Positions 1 through 7,286 of a stretch of 7,286 nt of DNA are shown here, in pieces. Source of the stretch: Caldilineae bacterium (GTDB lineage Bacteria > Chloroflexota > Anaerolineae > J102). The translations under genes were made by a program, and so were the position numbers. Location of the stretch: assembly GCA_011192085.1 (NCBI GenBank), contig DUEQ01000543.1, positions 1,869 to 9,154 on the forward strand. Direction: 5' to 3'. Each line of letters starts with the position of its first letter. Position 1 is the first letter of the stretch. The notes beneath the pieces were generated by a model. It worked only from the letters and a program-made list of their open reading frames with translations. It ran no database searches and was not told the DNA's origin.

Positions 1-71
1 CTCGACCAACTTCGGCTTCGAGATCATTTCTGCAAAGCACGCGAATTCTATTTGCGAAACAGGAGATCGCC

Positions 72-719
72 ATGCCCGACCTGCGATCCCATCTCCCCGC
101 CATCATAGCCACCTCGCTCTTCTGGCTGGCGTTGTTCGTGGCCTATGCCCTGTTCGTCATGCGACAGCCTGCGCCCGCTCCCATCGAGATCATCCCGCCC
201 CAGGCTCAGGCCGCCGAAGCCAACTGCTCCGAACTCCCGGCGGCTTCCGAGCCCGCCCCCACATCCACGCCCGCGCCCTTGCGGGTCTACGTCAGCGGCG
301 CGGTGCGCGAGGCGGGCGTCTATCGCCTCCCGCCCGACAGCCTCGTGGCGGACGCCATCGACGCTGCGGGCGGCGCTTCCGACGACGCCGACCTGGTCGC
401 CATCAACCTCGCCCATCCCCTCTCCGATGGCGAGCAGATCTATGTGCCCACCCAGGAGGAAACAGCGGGTCCTCCTCCCCCCATCCGCGCGAAAAACACC
501 GCTCAGACGGGAGTCGCCAGCCAGGATGCGTCCGCCCAGCCCATCGACCTGAACACAGCCACCCAGGAGGAGCTGGAAAGCCTGCCCGGCATCGGGCCCG
601 CCATGGCCCAGCGCATCATCGAGGGCCGCCCATACAGCCATGTTGAGGACCTGCTGCGCGTCAAGGGTATTGGCGAAGCCAAACTGGAGAAGATGCGCCC
701 TTATGTGACGGTGCGCTGA
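72..719 (+). CDS. comEA: ComEA-like DNA-binding protein (SLBB + helix-hairpin-helix)
   Basis: ComEA-type proteins are membrane-anchored, bind double-stranded DNA outside the cell membrane and pass it to the ComEC channel during natural transformation. The 215-residue product has a hydrophobic segment at about 9-30 that serves as an N-terminal membrane anchor. A Pro/Ala-rich linker (about 32-68) follows, then an SLBB domain (about 70-126, starting LRVYVSGAVREAGVY). A second low-complexity linker leads to a C-terminal tandem helix-hairpin-helix domain (158-215) with hairpins LPGIGPAMA (171-179) and VKGIGEAKL (197-205). IDLNTA at 158-163 is the usual entry to the ComEA HhH fold. AGGAG at 61-65, six bases before the ATG, supports this start. 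No comEC follows: the next gene, cdsA, converges from the other strand 12 bases away. Other HhH or SLBB proteins are possible, but this domain order is typical of ComEA. A role in transformation is inferred from family only. Confidence 0.9.
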   Translation: MPDLRSHLPAIIATSLFWLALFVAYALFVMRQPAPAPIEIIPPQAQAAEANCSELPAASEPAPTSTPAPLRVYVSGAVREAGVYRLPPDSLVADAIDAAGGASDDADLVAINLAHPLSDGEQIYVPTQEETAGPPPPIRAKNTAQTGVASQDASAQPIDLNTATQEELESLPGIGPAMAQRIIEGRPYSHVEDLLRVKGIGEAKLEKMRPYVTVR

Positions 720-731
720 AGAAGTTCCTGC

Positions 732-1529
732 TCACCACCCGGCAAACTGGAGAATCAGATACATCACCGGGGCCACGAAAATAAAGGAATCGATGCGATC
801 GAAAAAGCCGCCATGCCCGGGGATGAGATGGGAGGAGTCCTTGGCTCCTGCCTGACGCTTGAATAGGGATTCGCTGAGATCGCCCAAGGGGCCCGCGATG
901 CCCGCGACCACGCCCAGGAGCGCGCCCTGCCACCAAACGCCGCCGGGCGTGAGGAATGGCGCCAGGAGCGACGCGGCGATAGCTCCGGCGATGAGCCCGC
1001 CGAAAAACCCCTCCCACGTCTTCTTGGGGCTGATCCGCTCCCAGAATTTGTGCTTGCCGATGGCCCGCCCCGTGAAATACGCGCCCGAATCCATGATCCA
1101 TACGGTGATGGCCATCACCAGCAGCCACCTCAACCCATCGGGCCGGGTGCGCATCAGAGCCAGGAATCGCAGGGTCATGCCCAGATAGATGGCCGCGCCC
1201 AGGGTGAGCAGCAGATCGGTGGGCGCGCTGGGGCGGTTGAGGAAGAGCGCAGTCACCAGCCCCAGCAGGATGACTACGGCCAGGATCGCTTGCAGACGCA
1301 AGGGGTCTTGCGGCAGCCCGCCCTCGGCCACCAGCAATGCCGCCAGAGGCGCGCCTAACCACATCACCGGCTGAGCGAAATCATTCATCCCCAGCAGCCG
1401 CAGCAATTCCCACGCGGTGACGCCCGCATACAGCGCCACGAATGTCGTGAACCACCATCCCCCCAACCAGGCCACGAGGGCCACCAACGGGATGAGGACG
1501 ATGGCGGATAGGACGCGCTGCTTGAGCAT
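732..1529 (-). CDS. cdsA: Phosphatidate cytidylyltransferase (CDP-diacylglycerol synthase)
   Basis: CdsA makes CDP-diacylglycerol from phosphatidic acid and CTP, the branch point for bacterial phospholipids. The 265-residue product is highly hydrophobic, with several membrane helices (for example about 8-45, 55-68, 80-97, 105-126, 135-155, 175-195, 200-215 and 249-263), as expected for an integral membrane enzyme. The C-terminal family signature is complete at 221-247: S221, K224-R225, K230-D231, PGHGG at 237-241, D244-R245 and D247. The upstream conserved motifs are also present, DSGAYFTGR at 147-155 (preceded by M146) and SPKKTWEG at 167-174. The length is normal. The start lies 2 bases after the uppS stop with only a weak purine stretch as ribosome binding site, so translational coupling to uppS is likely. 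It is the last gene of the frr-uppS-cdsA block. No hairpin with a T-run was found beyond its stop, which is 12 bases from the comEA stop. Confidence 0.96.
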   Translation of the reverse strand: MLKQRVLSAIVLIPLVALVAWLGGWWFTTFVALYAGVTAWELLRLLGMNDFAQPVMWLGAPLAALLVAEGGLPQDPLRLQAILAVVILLGLVTALFLNRPSAPTDLLLTLGAAIYLGMTLRFLALMRTRPDGLRWLLVMAITVWIMDSGAYFTGRAIGKHKFWERISPKKTWEGFFGGLIAGAIAASLLAPFLTPGGVWWQGALLGVVAGIAGPLGDLSESLFKRQAGAKDSSHLIPGHGGFFDRIDSFIFVAPVMYLILQFAGW

Positions 1530-1531
1530 GA

Positions 1532-2296
1532 CTATCGTTCTGTGTCTTCGATCTTGCCGAAGCGCCGGTCGCGATGCTGGAAGACCGCCACCGCCTTGCG
1601 TAGCTCGGCCTCGTCGAAATCGGGCCAGTAGACGGGGGTGGAATAGAACTCCGCGTACGCAGCCTGCCAGATGAGGAAGTTGGAGAGGCGGAATTCACCT
1701 CCTGTGCGGATGATGAGGTCGGGGTCGGGCAGGTCGGGCGTGTAGAGGTGTTGGGAGACCACCTCCTCGGTCACCTCCTCGGGCGGAATGCCCTCCCGCA
1801 TGATCTCCTTGATGGCGTCCACGATCTCCGCCCGACCGCCATAATTGAAGGCCACATTCAGCACGATGGAGTCGTTATGCCGGGTGCGATCGATAGCGTG
1901 GCGGATCTCCTTCTGGAGAGAGGGATTGACTTCCTCCAATCGCCCGCTGTGGAGAATGCGCACGCCGTTCGCGTCCAGATCATCCAACTGCTCTTGAATG
2001 CTCTGGCTGATCAGGCGCATGAGGTGGTCTACCTCGTCCTTGGGGCGGGCCCAATTCTCGGTGCTGAACGCGTAAATCGTCAGGACCTTGATCCCGATCT
2101 CGACAGATTCGGTGAGCACGCGGCGGATGTTCTTGGTGCCCGCGCGATGGCCCGCGGCCCGGGGCAGTCCTCGCGCCCGGGCCCAGCGCCCGTTGCCATC
2201 CATGATGATGCCCACATGCCCCGGGATGACGCCCTGGGGGTCGAAGATGGCGTCCGCTTCGGACGATTTCGGCGTGCGGCTAAAGATTCCAGGCAT
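1532..2296 (-). CDS. uppS: Undecaprenyl diphosphate synthase (cis-prenyltransferase)
   Basis: UppS condenses isopentenyl diphosphate units onto farnesyl diphosphate in cis to give undecaprenyl diphosphate, the lipid carrier for peptidoglycan and other envelope polymers. The 254-residue product carries the family motifs: [13 protein letters not shown] at 27-39, with the Mg-binding Asp at D33 and N35; H50 in GHRAG; FSTENW at 77-82; NYGGRAEI at 151-158; and the C-terminal signature at about 191-208, with R197, R203 and SNF. E216 in YAEF corresponds to the second conserved acidic metal ligand, and WPDF at 224-227 closes the core. The first 24 residues are a non-conserved lead-in of ordinary length. 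AGAGGT at 2301-2306 overlaps the frr stop codon and gives a correctly spaced ribosome binding site, so frr and uppS are probably co-translated. A decaprenyl or other cis-polyprenyl product cannot be excluded from sequence alone. Confidence 0.96.
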   Translation of the reverse strand: MPGIFSRTPKSSEADAIFDPQGVIPGHVGIIMDGNGRWARARGLPRAAGHRAGTKNIRRVLTESVEIGIKVLTIYAFSTENWARPKDEVDHLMRLISQSIQEQLDDLDANGVRILHSGRLEEVNPSLQKEIRHAIDRTRHNDSIVLNVAFNYGGRAEIVDAIKEIMREGIPPEEVTEEVVSQHLYTPDLPDPDLIIRTGGEFRLSNFLIWQAAYAEFYSTPVYWPDFDEAELRKAVAVFQHRDRRFGKIEDTER

Positions 2297-2304
2297 GGAG
2301 ACCT

Positions 2305-2874
2305 CTACACGTCCATGATCTCATCGATCTTCTGCTCGCCGACCTCGTCGATCTTCTCGATGTACTCATCGGTCAGCTTTTGAATCTCATCCATGCCCCA
2401 CCGCAGATCATCTTCGGTGATCATGCTCTCTTTCTCGAAGTCGCGCAGATCGGAAATGGCGTCGCGGCGCACGTTGCGCACGGCCACCCGGGCCTCTTCC
2501 ACCCGCTTCTTCACCTGTCGGGCCAGATCCCGGCGTCGCTCTTCAGTGAGCTGGGGGATGGTCAGACGGATGATCTTGCCGTCGTTGGAAGGGTTCAGCC
2601 CCAGGTCGGAGTTGAGAATGGCTTTCTCGATCATCTTGATGTCGCCCGGACTGAAGGGGCGGATGGCCAGCAGCCGGGGTTCGGGCACCGTCACCACCGC
2701 GATCTGGTTGATGGCCGTGGCCGCGCCGTAATAGTCCACCTTGACGTGATCCAGCAGGGCCGGCGAGGCGCGGCCAGTGCGGATGGCCGCCAGGTCATGC
2801 TTCAGGGCGCGGACGGCTCCCTCCATACGTTCTTTGGCTTCGGTTTTGACTTCGTCAAGGATCTCGTTGGACAT
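2305..2874 (-). CDS. frr: Ribosome recycling factor
   Basis: RRF splits the post-termination ribosome together with EF-G so that subunits can be reused. The 189-residue product is close to the usual 185. It shows the family landmarks: RTGRASP at 32-38, DYYG at 47-50, the conserved LNPSNDGK at 93-100, IPQLTEERR at 106-114, and the basic helix [12 protein letters not shown] at 128-139, whose arginines contact 23S rRNA. The C-terminal helix ([21 protein letters not shown] at about 156-176) completes the three-helix bundle of domain I. GAGGAG at 2883-2888, eight bases before the ATG, fixes the start. It is the first gene of frr-uppS-cdsA and lies 202 bases after pyrH, behind its own probable promoter and a pyrH terminator. 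No truncation or missing key residue was seen. Confidence 0.97.
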   Translation of the reverse strand: MSNEILDEVKTEAKERMEGAVRALKHDLAAIRTGRASPALLDHVKVDYYGAATAINQIAVVTVPEPRLLAIRPFSPGDIKMIEKAILNSDLGLNPSNDGKIIRLTIPQLTEERRRDLARQVKKRVEEARVAVRNVRRDAISDLRDFEKESMITEDDLRWGMDEIQKLTDEYIEKIDEVGEQKIDEIMDV

Positions 2875-2882
2875 AAGTCACG

Positions 2883-2888
2883 CTCCTC
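2883..2888 (-). promoter_or_regulatory. frr ribosome binding site
   Basis: GAGGAG on the minus strand, eight bases upstream of the frr ATG at 2874. It supports the chosen start. Confidence 0.85.
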
Positions 2889-2954
2889 GGTTGACGGCAT
2901 GGGTGGGTGTTTGGAAAGGAATGATGCGATGAACGCGGCGGCCCGCCGACACCG

Positions 2955-3028
2955 ATGTGGGACGATGGACGGAAGAGGATGGTAGCTGTGGACTCTCGCT
3001 ATCATCCATCGTCTATCGTTCATGTTCA
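2955..3028. repeat. Degenerate heptad-periodic repeats
   Basis: On the plus strand, 2955-2982 reads as four 7-base units: ATGTGGG, ACGATGG, ACGGAAG, AGGATGG. Positions 3001-3028 read as four further units of different composition: ATCATCC, ATCGTCT, ATCGTTC, ATGTTCA. The second group resembles the reverse complement of the first, which creates the inverted repeat noted in the same place. Units differ at two to four positions, so this is a decayed or degenerate array. Related periodic sequence occurs at 6093-6172. Confidence 0.6.
2962..3019 (-). repeat. Imperfect inverted repeat (long hairpin) in the frr leader
   Basis: The arm at 2962-2986 and the arm at 2998-3019 are imperfect reverse complements, enclosing an 11-base loop. 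The inner ten bases pair with one G-T wobble, the outer ten pair with few mismatches, and one arm carries three extra bases. No T-run follows on either strand, so it does not look like an intrinsic terminator. It lies in the untranslated leader between the probable frr promoter and the frr start. Both arms are also built of degenerate 7-base units, so the fold may simply follow from repeats laid down on opposite strands. Confidence 0.65.
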
Positions 3029-3041
3029 GAAAGTCCCGATC

Positions 3042-3070
3042 ATTGTACAAAAAGAACGGGCAATTGGAAA
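3042..3070 (-). promoter_or_regulatory. Probable sigma70-type promoter for frr-uppS-cdsA
   Basis: On the minus strand TTTCCA (3065-3070) lies 17 bases upstream of TACAAT (3042-3047), matching the -35 consensus at 4 of 6 and the -10 at 5 of 6. Transcription would start near 3035, leaving a leader of about 160 bases before frr. The site overlaps the pyrH terminator hairpin, so the same bases would end one transcript and start the next. The promoter is read from motifs only. Confidence 0.55.
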
Positions 3071-3076
3071 GCCGTT

Positions 3077-3078
<2 letters not shown>
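3049..3078 (-). terminator. Intrinsic terminator of pyrH
   Basis: On the minus strand AGAACGG (3072-3078) and CCGTTCT (3053-3059) form a perfect 7-bp stem around a 12-base loop. It runs into five T residues (3049-3053), one of which is in the stem. The first two stem bases belong to the pyrH TAG stop codon (3077-3079), so the hairpin starts inside the gene. The stem is modest in GC, so termination may be partial. Confidence 0.65.
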
Positions 3079-3989
<911 letters not shown>

Positions 3990-4020
3990 CCGCACGAGAA
4001 GCCAAACCGACTTCTGTCAC

Positions 4021-4055
4021 AAATAAAAAGCCCGGAAATCGGCGATTCCCAGGCT
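4021..4055 (-). terminator. Intrinsic terminator of tsf
   Basis: On the minus strand AGCCTGGGAATC (4044-4055) pairs with GATTTCCGGGCT (4029-4040) over 12 bp including two G-U wobbles, with a 3-base loop. A T-rich tail (4021-4029, TTTTTATTT) follows. The stem starts 11 bases after the tsf stop codon. This is a strong rho-independent terminator and separates tsf from pyrH transcriptionally. Confidence 0.9.
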
Positions 4056-4066
4056 TCTGACGATGG

Positions 4067-4666
4067 TTATCCTTCGGCCCCCACTTCGAAGCGTGCAAAG
4101 CGGCGGACTCTGATATTTTCACCCAGCCGGGCGACATGCTCCGTGATCAAGTCCTTGATCTTGACGTCCGAGTTCTTGATGAAATCCTGCTCCATAAGGC
4201 AGGTTTCCTCGTAGAACTTCTTGAGCTTGCCCTCGATGATGCGGTCCATGATGTGCTCGGGCTTGCCCTGGTCGGCCAACTGCTTGCGGTAGATCGCTTT
4301 CTCCGCTTCCAGCACGTCCTCAGGCACATCCTCGGGCGTCAGCCAGCGCGGCCGCGCGGCCACGACCTGCATGGCCAGGTCCTTGGCGAGTTGCTGGAAT
4401 TCGGGCGTGCGGGCCACGAAGTCGGTCTCGCAATTGACTTCGACGATGGCGGCCATCTTGGCGCCGGGATGCACATAGTAGCCGACAAGCCCCTCTTTGG
4501 CCTCGCGGCTGGCCTTCTTCGCGGCCGCGGCCAGGCCCTTCTCGCGTAGCAGGGTGACGGCCTTGTCGAAGTCGCCATTGGCCGCCTCCAGGGCCTTGCG
4601 GCAGTCCAAAACGCCAGCGCCCGTGGCCTGACGCAGTTCCTTGACCATTTGAGTCGTAATTTCCAT
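4067..4666 (-). CDS. tsf: Elongation factor Ts
   Basis: EF-Ts is the guanine nucleotide exchange factor that regenerates EF-Tu-GTP in the cytoplasm. The 199-residue product is the short form, lacking much of the core duplication and coiled-coil seen in the roughly 280-residue E. coli protein. Short forms occur in several phyla including Chloroflexota and Thermus. An N-terminal UBA-like domain (1-about 45) carries the first family signature at 11-26 ([16 protein letters not shown]). The second signature, [10 protein letters not shown] at 77-86, holds the TDF motif (81-83) that contacts EF-Tu. The C-terminus [10 protein letters not shown] (186-195) is the usual final strand. AGGAG at 4677-4681, ten bases before the ATG, supports the start. 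The gene lies 130 bases after rpsB, its usual partner, with a terminator-like stem between them and a strong terminator just after its stop. Confidence 0.97.
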   Translation of the reverse strand: MEITTQMVKELRQATGAGVLDCRKALEAANGDFDKAVTLLREKGLAAAAKKASREAKEGLVGYYVHPGAKMAAIVEVNCETDFVARTPEFQQLAKDLAMQVVAARPRWLTPEDVPEDVLEAEKAIYRKQLADQGKPEHIMDRIIEGKLKKFYEETCLMEQDFIKNSDVKIKDLITEHVARLGENIRVRRFARFEVGAEG

Positions 4667-4720
4667 GATATGCTATCTCCTGATTCCTTCGATGGATGGT
4701 TGATGATGTGGGGTGGGCGT

Positions 4721-4784
4721 AAAAAGACCCCCGAGCCAAGGAAGCTGTCCGGAAGGGACGCATCGCAGAACCGTCTCGGAGGCC
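4721..4784 (-). terminator. Terminator or attenuator between rpsB and tsf
   Basis: On the minus strand GGCCTCCGAG (4775-4784) pairs with CTCGGGGGTC (4726-4735) as a 10-bp stem with two wobble pairs, followed directly by five T residues (4721-4725). The enclosed 39 bases can form a smaller hairpin, GTCC (4756-4759 on the minus strand) with GGAC (4747-4750). Because tsf follows 54 bases later and I see no clear tsf promoter after the T-run, partial termination (attenuation) that lowers tsf relative to rpsB is more likely than a full stop. This is an inference. Confidence 0.6.
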
Positions 4785-4786
4785 GT

Positions 4787-4802
4787 GCCTAACTGGTTAG
4801 GC
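4787..4802. repeat. 7-bp palindrome over the rpsB stop codon
   Basis: GCCTAAC (4787-4793) and GTTAGGC (4796-4802) are exact reverse complements two bases apart, and the rpsB TAA stop (4797-4799) lies inside. As RNA it would close as a 6-bp stem with a 4-base loop, just before the larger rpsB-tsf terminator-like stem. Confidence 0.6.
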
Positions 4803-5744
4803 GTTGCTTTCTTCCGTCTTGGCGCCTTCCTCGGCGCTTTCGCCTGCGTCGCTTTGAGCTGTCTCAGCCTTCTTCTCTGGCTGGTTCGACATGTTCGCGT
4901 TCGCCTCCGCCTCGTCCGAGCCGATGCCCGCTTCCAGCTTAGCCAGGGTGGAGGGGCCCAGCAATTCATCCTCGGGGCGCTCCTCAGGCGGCGTCCAGGT
5001 GGCGGTCGGAGACTCGCCCGCCGCGGCGCGCTCCACTTCCTCCTCGGCCTCCAGGGTCTCGCGCAACTGTTTGCCCTCGATGATCGCGTCCGCCATCTTG
5101 CCCACCATGAGCTTGATGGCCCGGATGGCGTCATCGTTGGAGGGGATGGGCAAGTCGATGGGATCAGGATCGCAGTTGGTGTCCACCAGGGCGACGATGG
5201 GGATATCGAGCTTGTTAGCCTCCTTCACCGCCAGGTCCTCGCGGCGGGTGTCCACGATGAAGAGGGCGTCGGGCAGGCGCTGCAAGCGGCGCAGGCCGCC
5301 CACGCGGCGCTGGAGACGCTCGATCTCCTCATTCAGCTTCAGGGCCTCCTTCTTGGGCAGCTTGTTGAATTCGCCCCGGTCCCGGCGTTGCTCCAGCTCG
5401 ATGAGATAATCCACCCGGGAGCGGATGGTCTTGAAGTTGGTCAGGGTGCCGCCCAGCCAACGCTTGTCCACATAGGGCATCTCACAGCGGTTGGCTTCTT
5501 GCACGATGATGGGGGCCGCCTGCCGTTTCGTGCCCACGAAGAGCACAGTCCCGTCATTCTGCGCCAGATCGCGCATGTAGTTGTAGGCTTTCTGCAGTTG
5601 GGAAACGGTCTGCTGTAGATCGATGATATGGACCCCATTGCGCTCGGTGAAGATGTACTTGCGCATTTTGGGGTTCCAGCGCTTGGTGCGGTGCCCGAAA
5701 TGGACGCCCGCCTCCAGCAGTTCCTTGAGGGTGACTAACGCCAT
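4797..5744 (-). CDS. rpsB: 30S ribosomal protein S2 with long acidic C-terminal tail
   Basis: S2 is a late-assembling protein of the small subunit, at the head-body junction near bS1 and the Shine-Dalgarno region. From the ATG at 5744 the product is 315 residues. The S2 fold covers about 1-226: [15 protein letters not shown] at 4-18 (first signature), FVGTKRQA at 69-76, [12 protein letters not shown] at 93-104, and the second signature from [12 protein letters not shown] at 158-169 to about 182. [19 protein letters not shown] follows near 188-206. The last roughly 89 residues are an extra tail, rich in Glu and Ala, with [16 protein letters not shown] near 249-264. Bacterial S2 is usually about 230-260 residues, so this is a real extension. 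AAGGAG at 5754-5759, nine bases upstream, and the family N-terminus [10 protein letters not shown] favour this start over an in-frame ATG at 5810, which would add 22 unconserved residues. It heads the rpsB-tsf unit behind its own probable promoter. Confidence 0.97.
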   Translation of the reverse strand: MALVTLKELLEAGVHFGHRTKRWNPKMRKYIFTERNGVHIIDLQQTVSQLQKAYNYMRDLAQNDGTVLFVGTKRQAAPIIVQEANRCEMPYVDKRWLGGTLTNFKTIRSRVDYLIELEQRRDRGEFNKLPKKEALKLNEEIERLQRRVGGLRRLQRLPDALFIVDTRREDLAVKEANKLDIPIVALVDTNCDPDPIDLPIPSNDDAIRAIKLMVGKMADAIIEGKQLRETLEAEEEVERAAAGESPTATWTPPEERPEDELLGPSTLAKLEAGIGSDEAEANANMSNQPEKKAETAQSDAGESAEEGAKTEESNA

Positions 5745-5753
5745 GTTGTCAAA

Positions 5754-5759
5754 CTCCTT
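5754..5759 (-). promoter_or_regulatory. rpsB ribosome binding site
   Basis: AAGGAG on the minus strand, nine bases before the ATG at 5744. It decides against the in-frame ATG at 5810, which has no comparable site in front. Confidence 0.9.
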
Positions 5760-5780
5760 GGATTTGTTGATGGCCTCCGC

Positions 5781-5830
5781 CCTGAACCGTCGAAGCACCC
5801 CTGAGGGCACGGGCTTCGGGGTCGATCAGG
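5781..5830 (-). promoter_or_regulatory. Structured rpsB leader, candidate autoregulatory element
   Basis: The region can fold as nested pairings: CCTGA (5781-5785) with TCAGG (5826-5830), CGAAGC (5791-5796) with GCTTCG (5813-5818), and CCC (5798-5800) with GGG (5805-5807). It lies in the untranslated rpsB leader, 22 bases upstream of the ribosome binding site. Ribosomal protein S2 operons in other bacteria are autoregulated through leader RNA structures, so this is a plausible S2-binding site. I do not recognise it as a known leader family. Confidence 0.4.
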
Positions 5831-5855
5831 ACGTGCGGGATGGATGGAAGACGTG

Positions 5856-5876
5856 AAAAAAGGGCGGCATCCGCCC
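5856..5876 (-). terminator. Terminator-like hairpin at the start of the rpsB leader
   Basis: On the minus strand GGGCGG (5871-5876) and CCGCCC (5862-5867) form a perfect 6-bp GC stem with a 3-base loop, followed by six T residues (5856-5861). It has the shape of an intrinsic terminator. It begins only two or three bases after the start predicted from the adjacent promoter, so it may instead be a 5'-end stabilising hairpin or a stop for readthrough from the dehydrogenase. Confidence 0.65.
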
Positions 5877-5884
5877 AATCAGCA

Positions 5885-5914
5885 AGTATACCTCAACCAC
5901 GCGCCTTCTGACAA
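5885..5914 (-). promoter_or_regulatory. Sigma70-type promoter of rpsB
   Basis: On the minus strand TTGTCA (5909-5914) and TATACT (5885-5890) each match the -35 and -10 consensus at 5 of 6 positions and are 18 bases apart. Transcription would start near 5878, giving a leader of about 134 bases before rpsB. This is the best promoter match I found in the window. Confidence 0.75.
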
Positions 5915-5978
5915 ACTGAGGAGGGGTCGGAGCGCGTTTCAATCCTGGGAATCCCTCTCCGCCCGCGCTTCCCACGCG

Positions 5979-6011
5979 AAAAGCCTCGGAGGCTGCGAGG
6001 GCCTCCGAGGC
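5979..6011 (-). terminator. Intrinsic terminator of the acyl-CoA dehydrogenase
   Basis: On the minus strand GCCTCGGAGGC (6001-6011) pairs perfectly with GCCTCCGAGGC (5983-5993) over 11 bp around a 7-base loop, followed by TTTT (5979-5982). The T-run is short but the stem is very stable. It lies about 160 bases after the dehydrogenase stop. Each arm is itself a palindrome around its central base. Confidence 0.75.
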
Positions 6012-6040
6012 CTGTCGTTCGGTGGTGTCGTGGGACAATC

Positions 6041-6056
6041 CGCCAGTCGTCTGGCG
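6041..6056. repeat. 6-bp inverted repeat in the dehydrogenase 3' region
   Basis: CGCCAG (6041-6046) and CTGGCG (6051-6056) are exact reverse complements around TCGT. No T-run follows, so it is probably not a terminator by itself. It may add structure to the 3' end of the dehydrogenase transcript. Confidence 0.5.
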
Positions 6057-6092
6057 TGAGGATGTGGGGGCGGGGAAGTGTATCCGCATTGT

Positions 6093-6172
6093 GGAGATTG
6101 GGGCATGGAGATTCGTCGATATCCGACGGCGATTCTTCCGATCTCCGACCTCCGACCCCCGTCCTCCGGCCA
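6093..6172. repeat. Degenerate heptad-periodic repeats after the dehydrogenase stop
   Basis: Positions 6138-6172 read as five consecutive 7-base units, CCGATCT, CCGACCT, CCGACCC, CCGTCCT and CCGGCCA, ending directly at the dehydrogenase stop codon. Positions 6093-6113 hold GGAGATT, GGGGCAT, GGAGATT, an exact unit repeated 14 bases apart. A 5-bp inverted repeat, CGTCG (6114-6118) with CGACG (6124-6128), lies between. The 7-base period is not compatible with a coding repeat. Confidence 0.7.

Positions 6173-7286
<1,114 letters not shown>

Larger units (their letters stand above)
5745..6172. other. 428-base spacer between the dehydrogenase and rpsB
   Basis: No gene is supported here. From the dehydrogenase side it holds degenerate heptads (6093-6172), a 6-bp hairpin (6041-6056), a terminator (5979-6011), the rpsB promoter (5885-5914), a terminator-like hairpin (5856-5876), a structured leader (5781-5830) and the rpsB ribosome binding site. 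Short open frames across it lack ribosome binding sites and any family resemblance. No tRNA or known RNA was recognised. Confidence 0.7.

Noticed and set aside
1..71. Tail of an upstream gene before comEA.
   Set aside because: All three plus-strand frames are open over these bases, so nothing distinguishes coding from non-coding. Only the ribosome binding site at 61-65 is informative.
48..641. Minus-strand open frame of 197 codons opposite comEA.
   Set aside because: Antisense to a gene with clear SLBB and HhH domains and a good ribosome binding site. Gly-rich low-complexity product.
3990..4020. Promoter for pyrH just after the tsf terminator (TGTGACAG area).
   Set aside because: A -35-like word exists but no acceptable -10 at 16-18 bases. 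I could not support a promoter anywhere in the spacer.
4713..5618. Plus-strand open frame of 301 codons opposite rpsB.
   Set aside because: It is antisense to a clear ribosomal protein gene. GC-rich codon use leaves the opposite frame open, and no family motif or ribosome binding site was seen.
5745..5810. 22-codon N-terminal extension of rpsB from an ATG at 5810.
   Set aside because: Not conserved in S2, lies in the structured leader and lacks a ribosome binding site. The ATG at 5744 has AAGGAG and the family N-terminus.
5936..5945. GTTTCAATCC resembles the start of many type I CRISPR repeats.
   Set aside because: It occurs once, with no second copy or regular spacing within the window. 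Ten bases can match by chance.

Overview
The window is GC-rich bacterial chromosome carrying a conserved housekeeping cluster on the minus strand. Reading 3' to 5' on the given strand, the order is: an acyl-CoA dehydrogenase (5' end cut by the window edge), rpsB (ribosomal protein S2), tsf (EF-Ts), pyrH (UMP kinase), frr (ribosome recycling factor), uppS (undecaprenyl diphosphate synthase) and cdsA (CDP-diacylglycerol synthase). A ComEA-type DNA-uptake protein (SLBB plus helix-hairpin-helix) lies on the plus strand and converges on cdsA with a 12-base gap. The gene order rpsB-tsf-pyrH-frr-uppS-cdsA is widespread in bacteria. The short EF-Ts, the long acidic tail on S2, the SLBB-HhH ComEA and the GC-rich, repeat-rich spacers fit a Chloroflexota (Anaerolineae-like) genome best. 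That placement is an inference of moderate confidence, not shown by a marker sequence.

Layout: 72-719 comEA (+); 732-2874 a tight block frr-uppS-cdsA (-), with gaps of 8 and 2 bases; 2875-3076 a frr leader with a promoter, a heptad-periodic repeat and a hairpin; 3077-3793 pyrH (-); 3794-4066 a spacer with a tsf terminator, an 11-bp palindrome and a C/G-rich possible MITE-like element; 4067-4666 tsf (-); 4667-4796 a spacer with an attenuator-like terminator; 4797-5744 rpsB (-); 5745-6172 a 428-base spacer with the rpsB promoter and leader, the dehydrogenase terminator and heptad repeats; 6173-7286 the dehydrogenase (-).

The cluster links translation (S2, EF-Ts, RRF) with UMP phosphorylation and with lipid carrier and phospholipid precursor synthesis. 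Although the genes are collinear, the sequence suggests several transcription units. Intrinsic terminators follow the dehydrogenase, tsf and pyrH, and another terminator-like stem lies between rpsB and tsf. Good sigma70-type promoters precede rpsB and frr.

The coding content is ordinary. The interest is in the spacers: a promoter followed within about 20 bases by a terminator-like hairpin ahead of rpsB, degenerate 7-base periodic repeats in several spacers, a terminator overlapping a promoter between pyrH and frr, and a possible MITE-like element ahead of pyrH. No CRISPR array, phage gene, transposase or defence system was seen.
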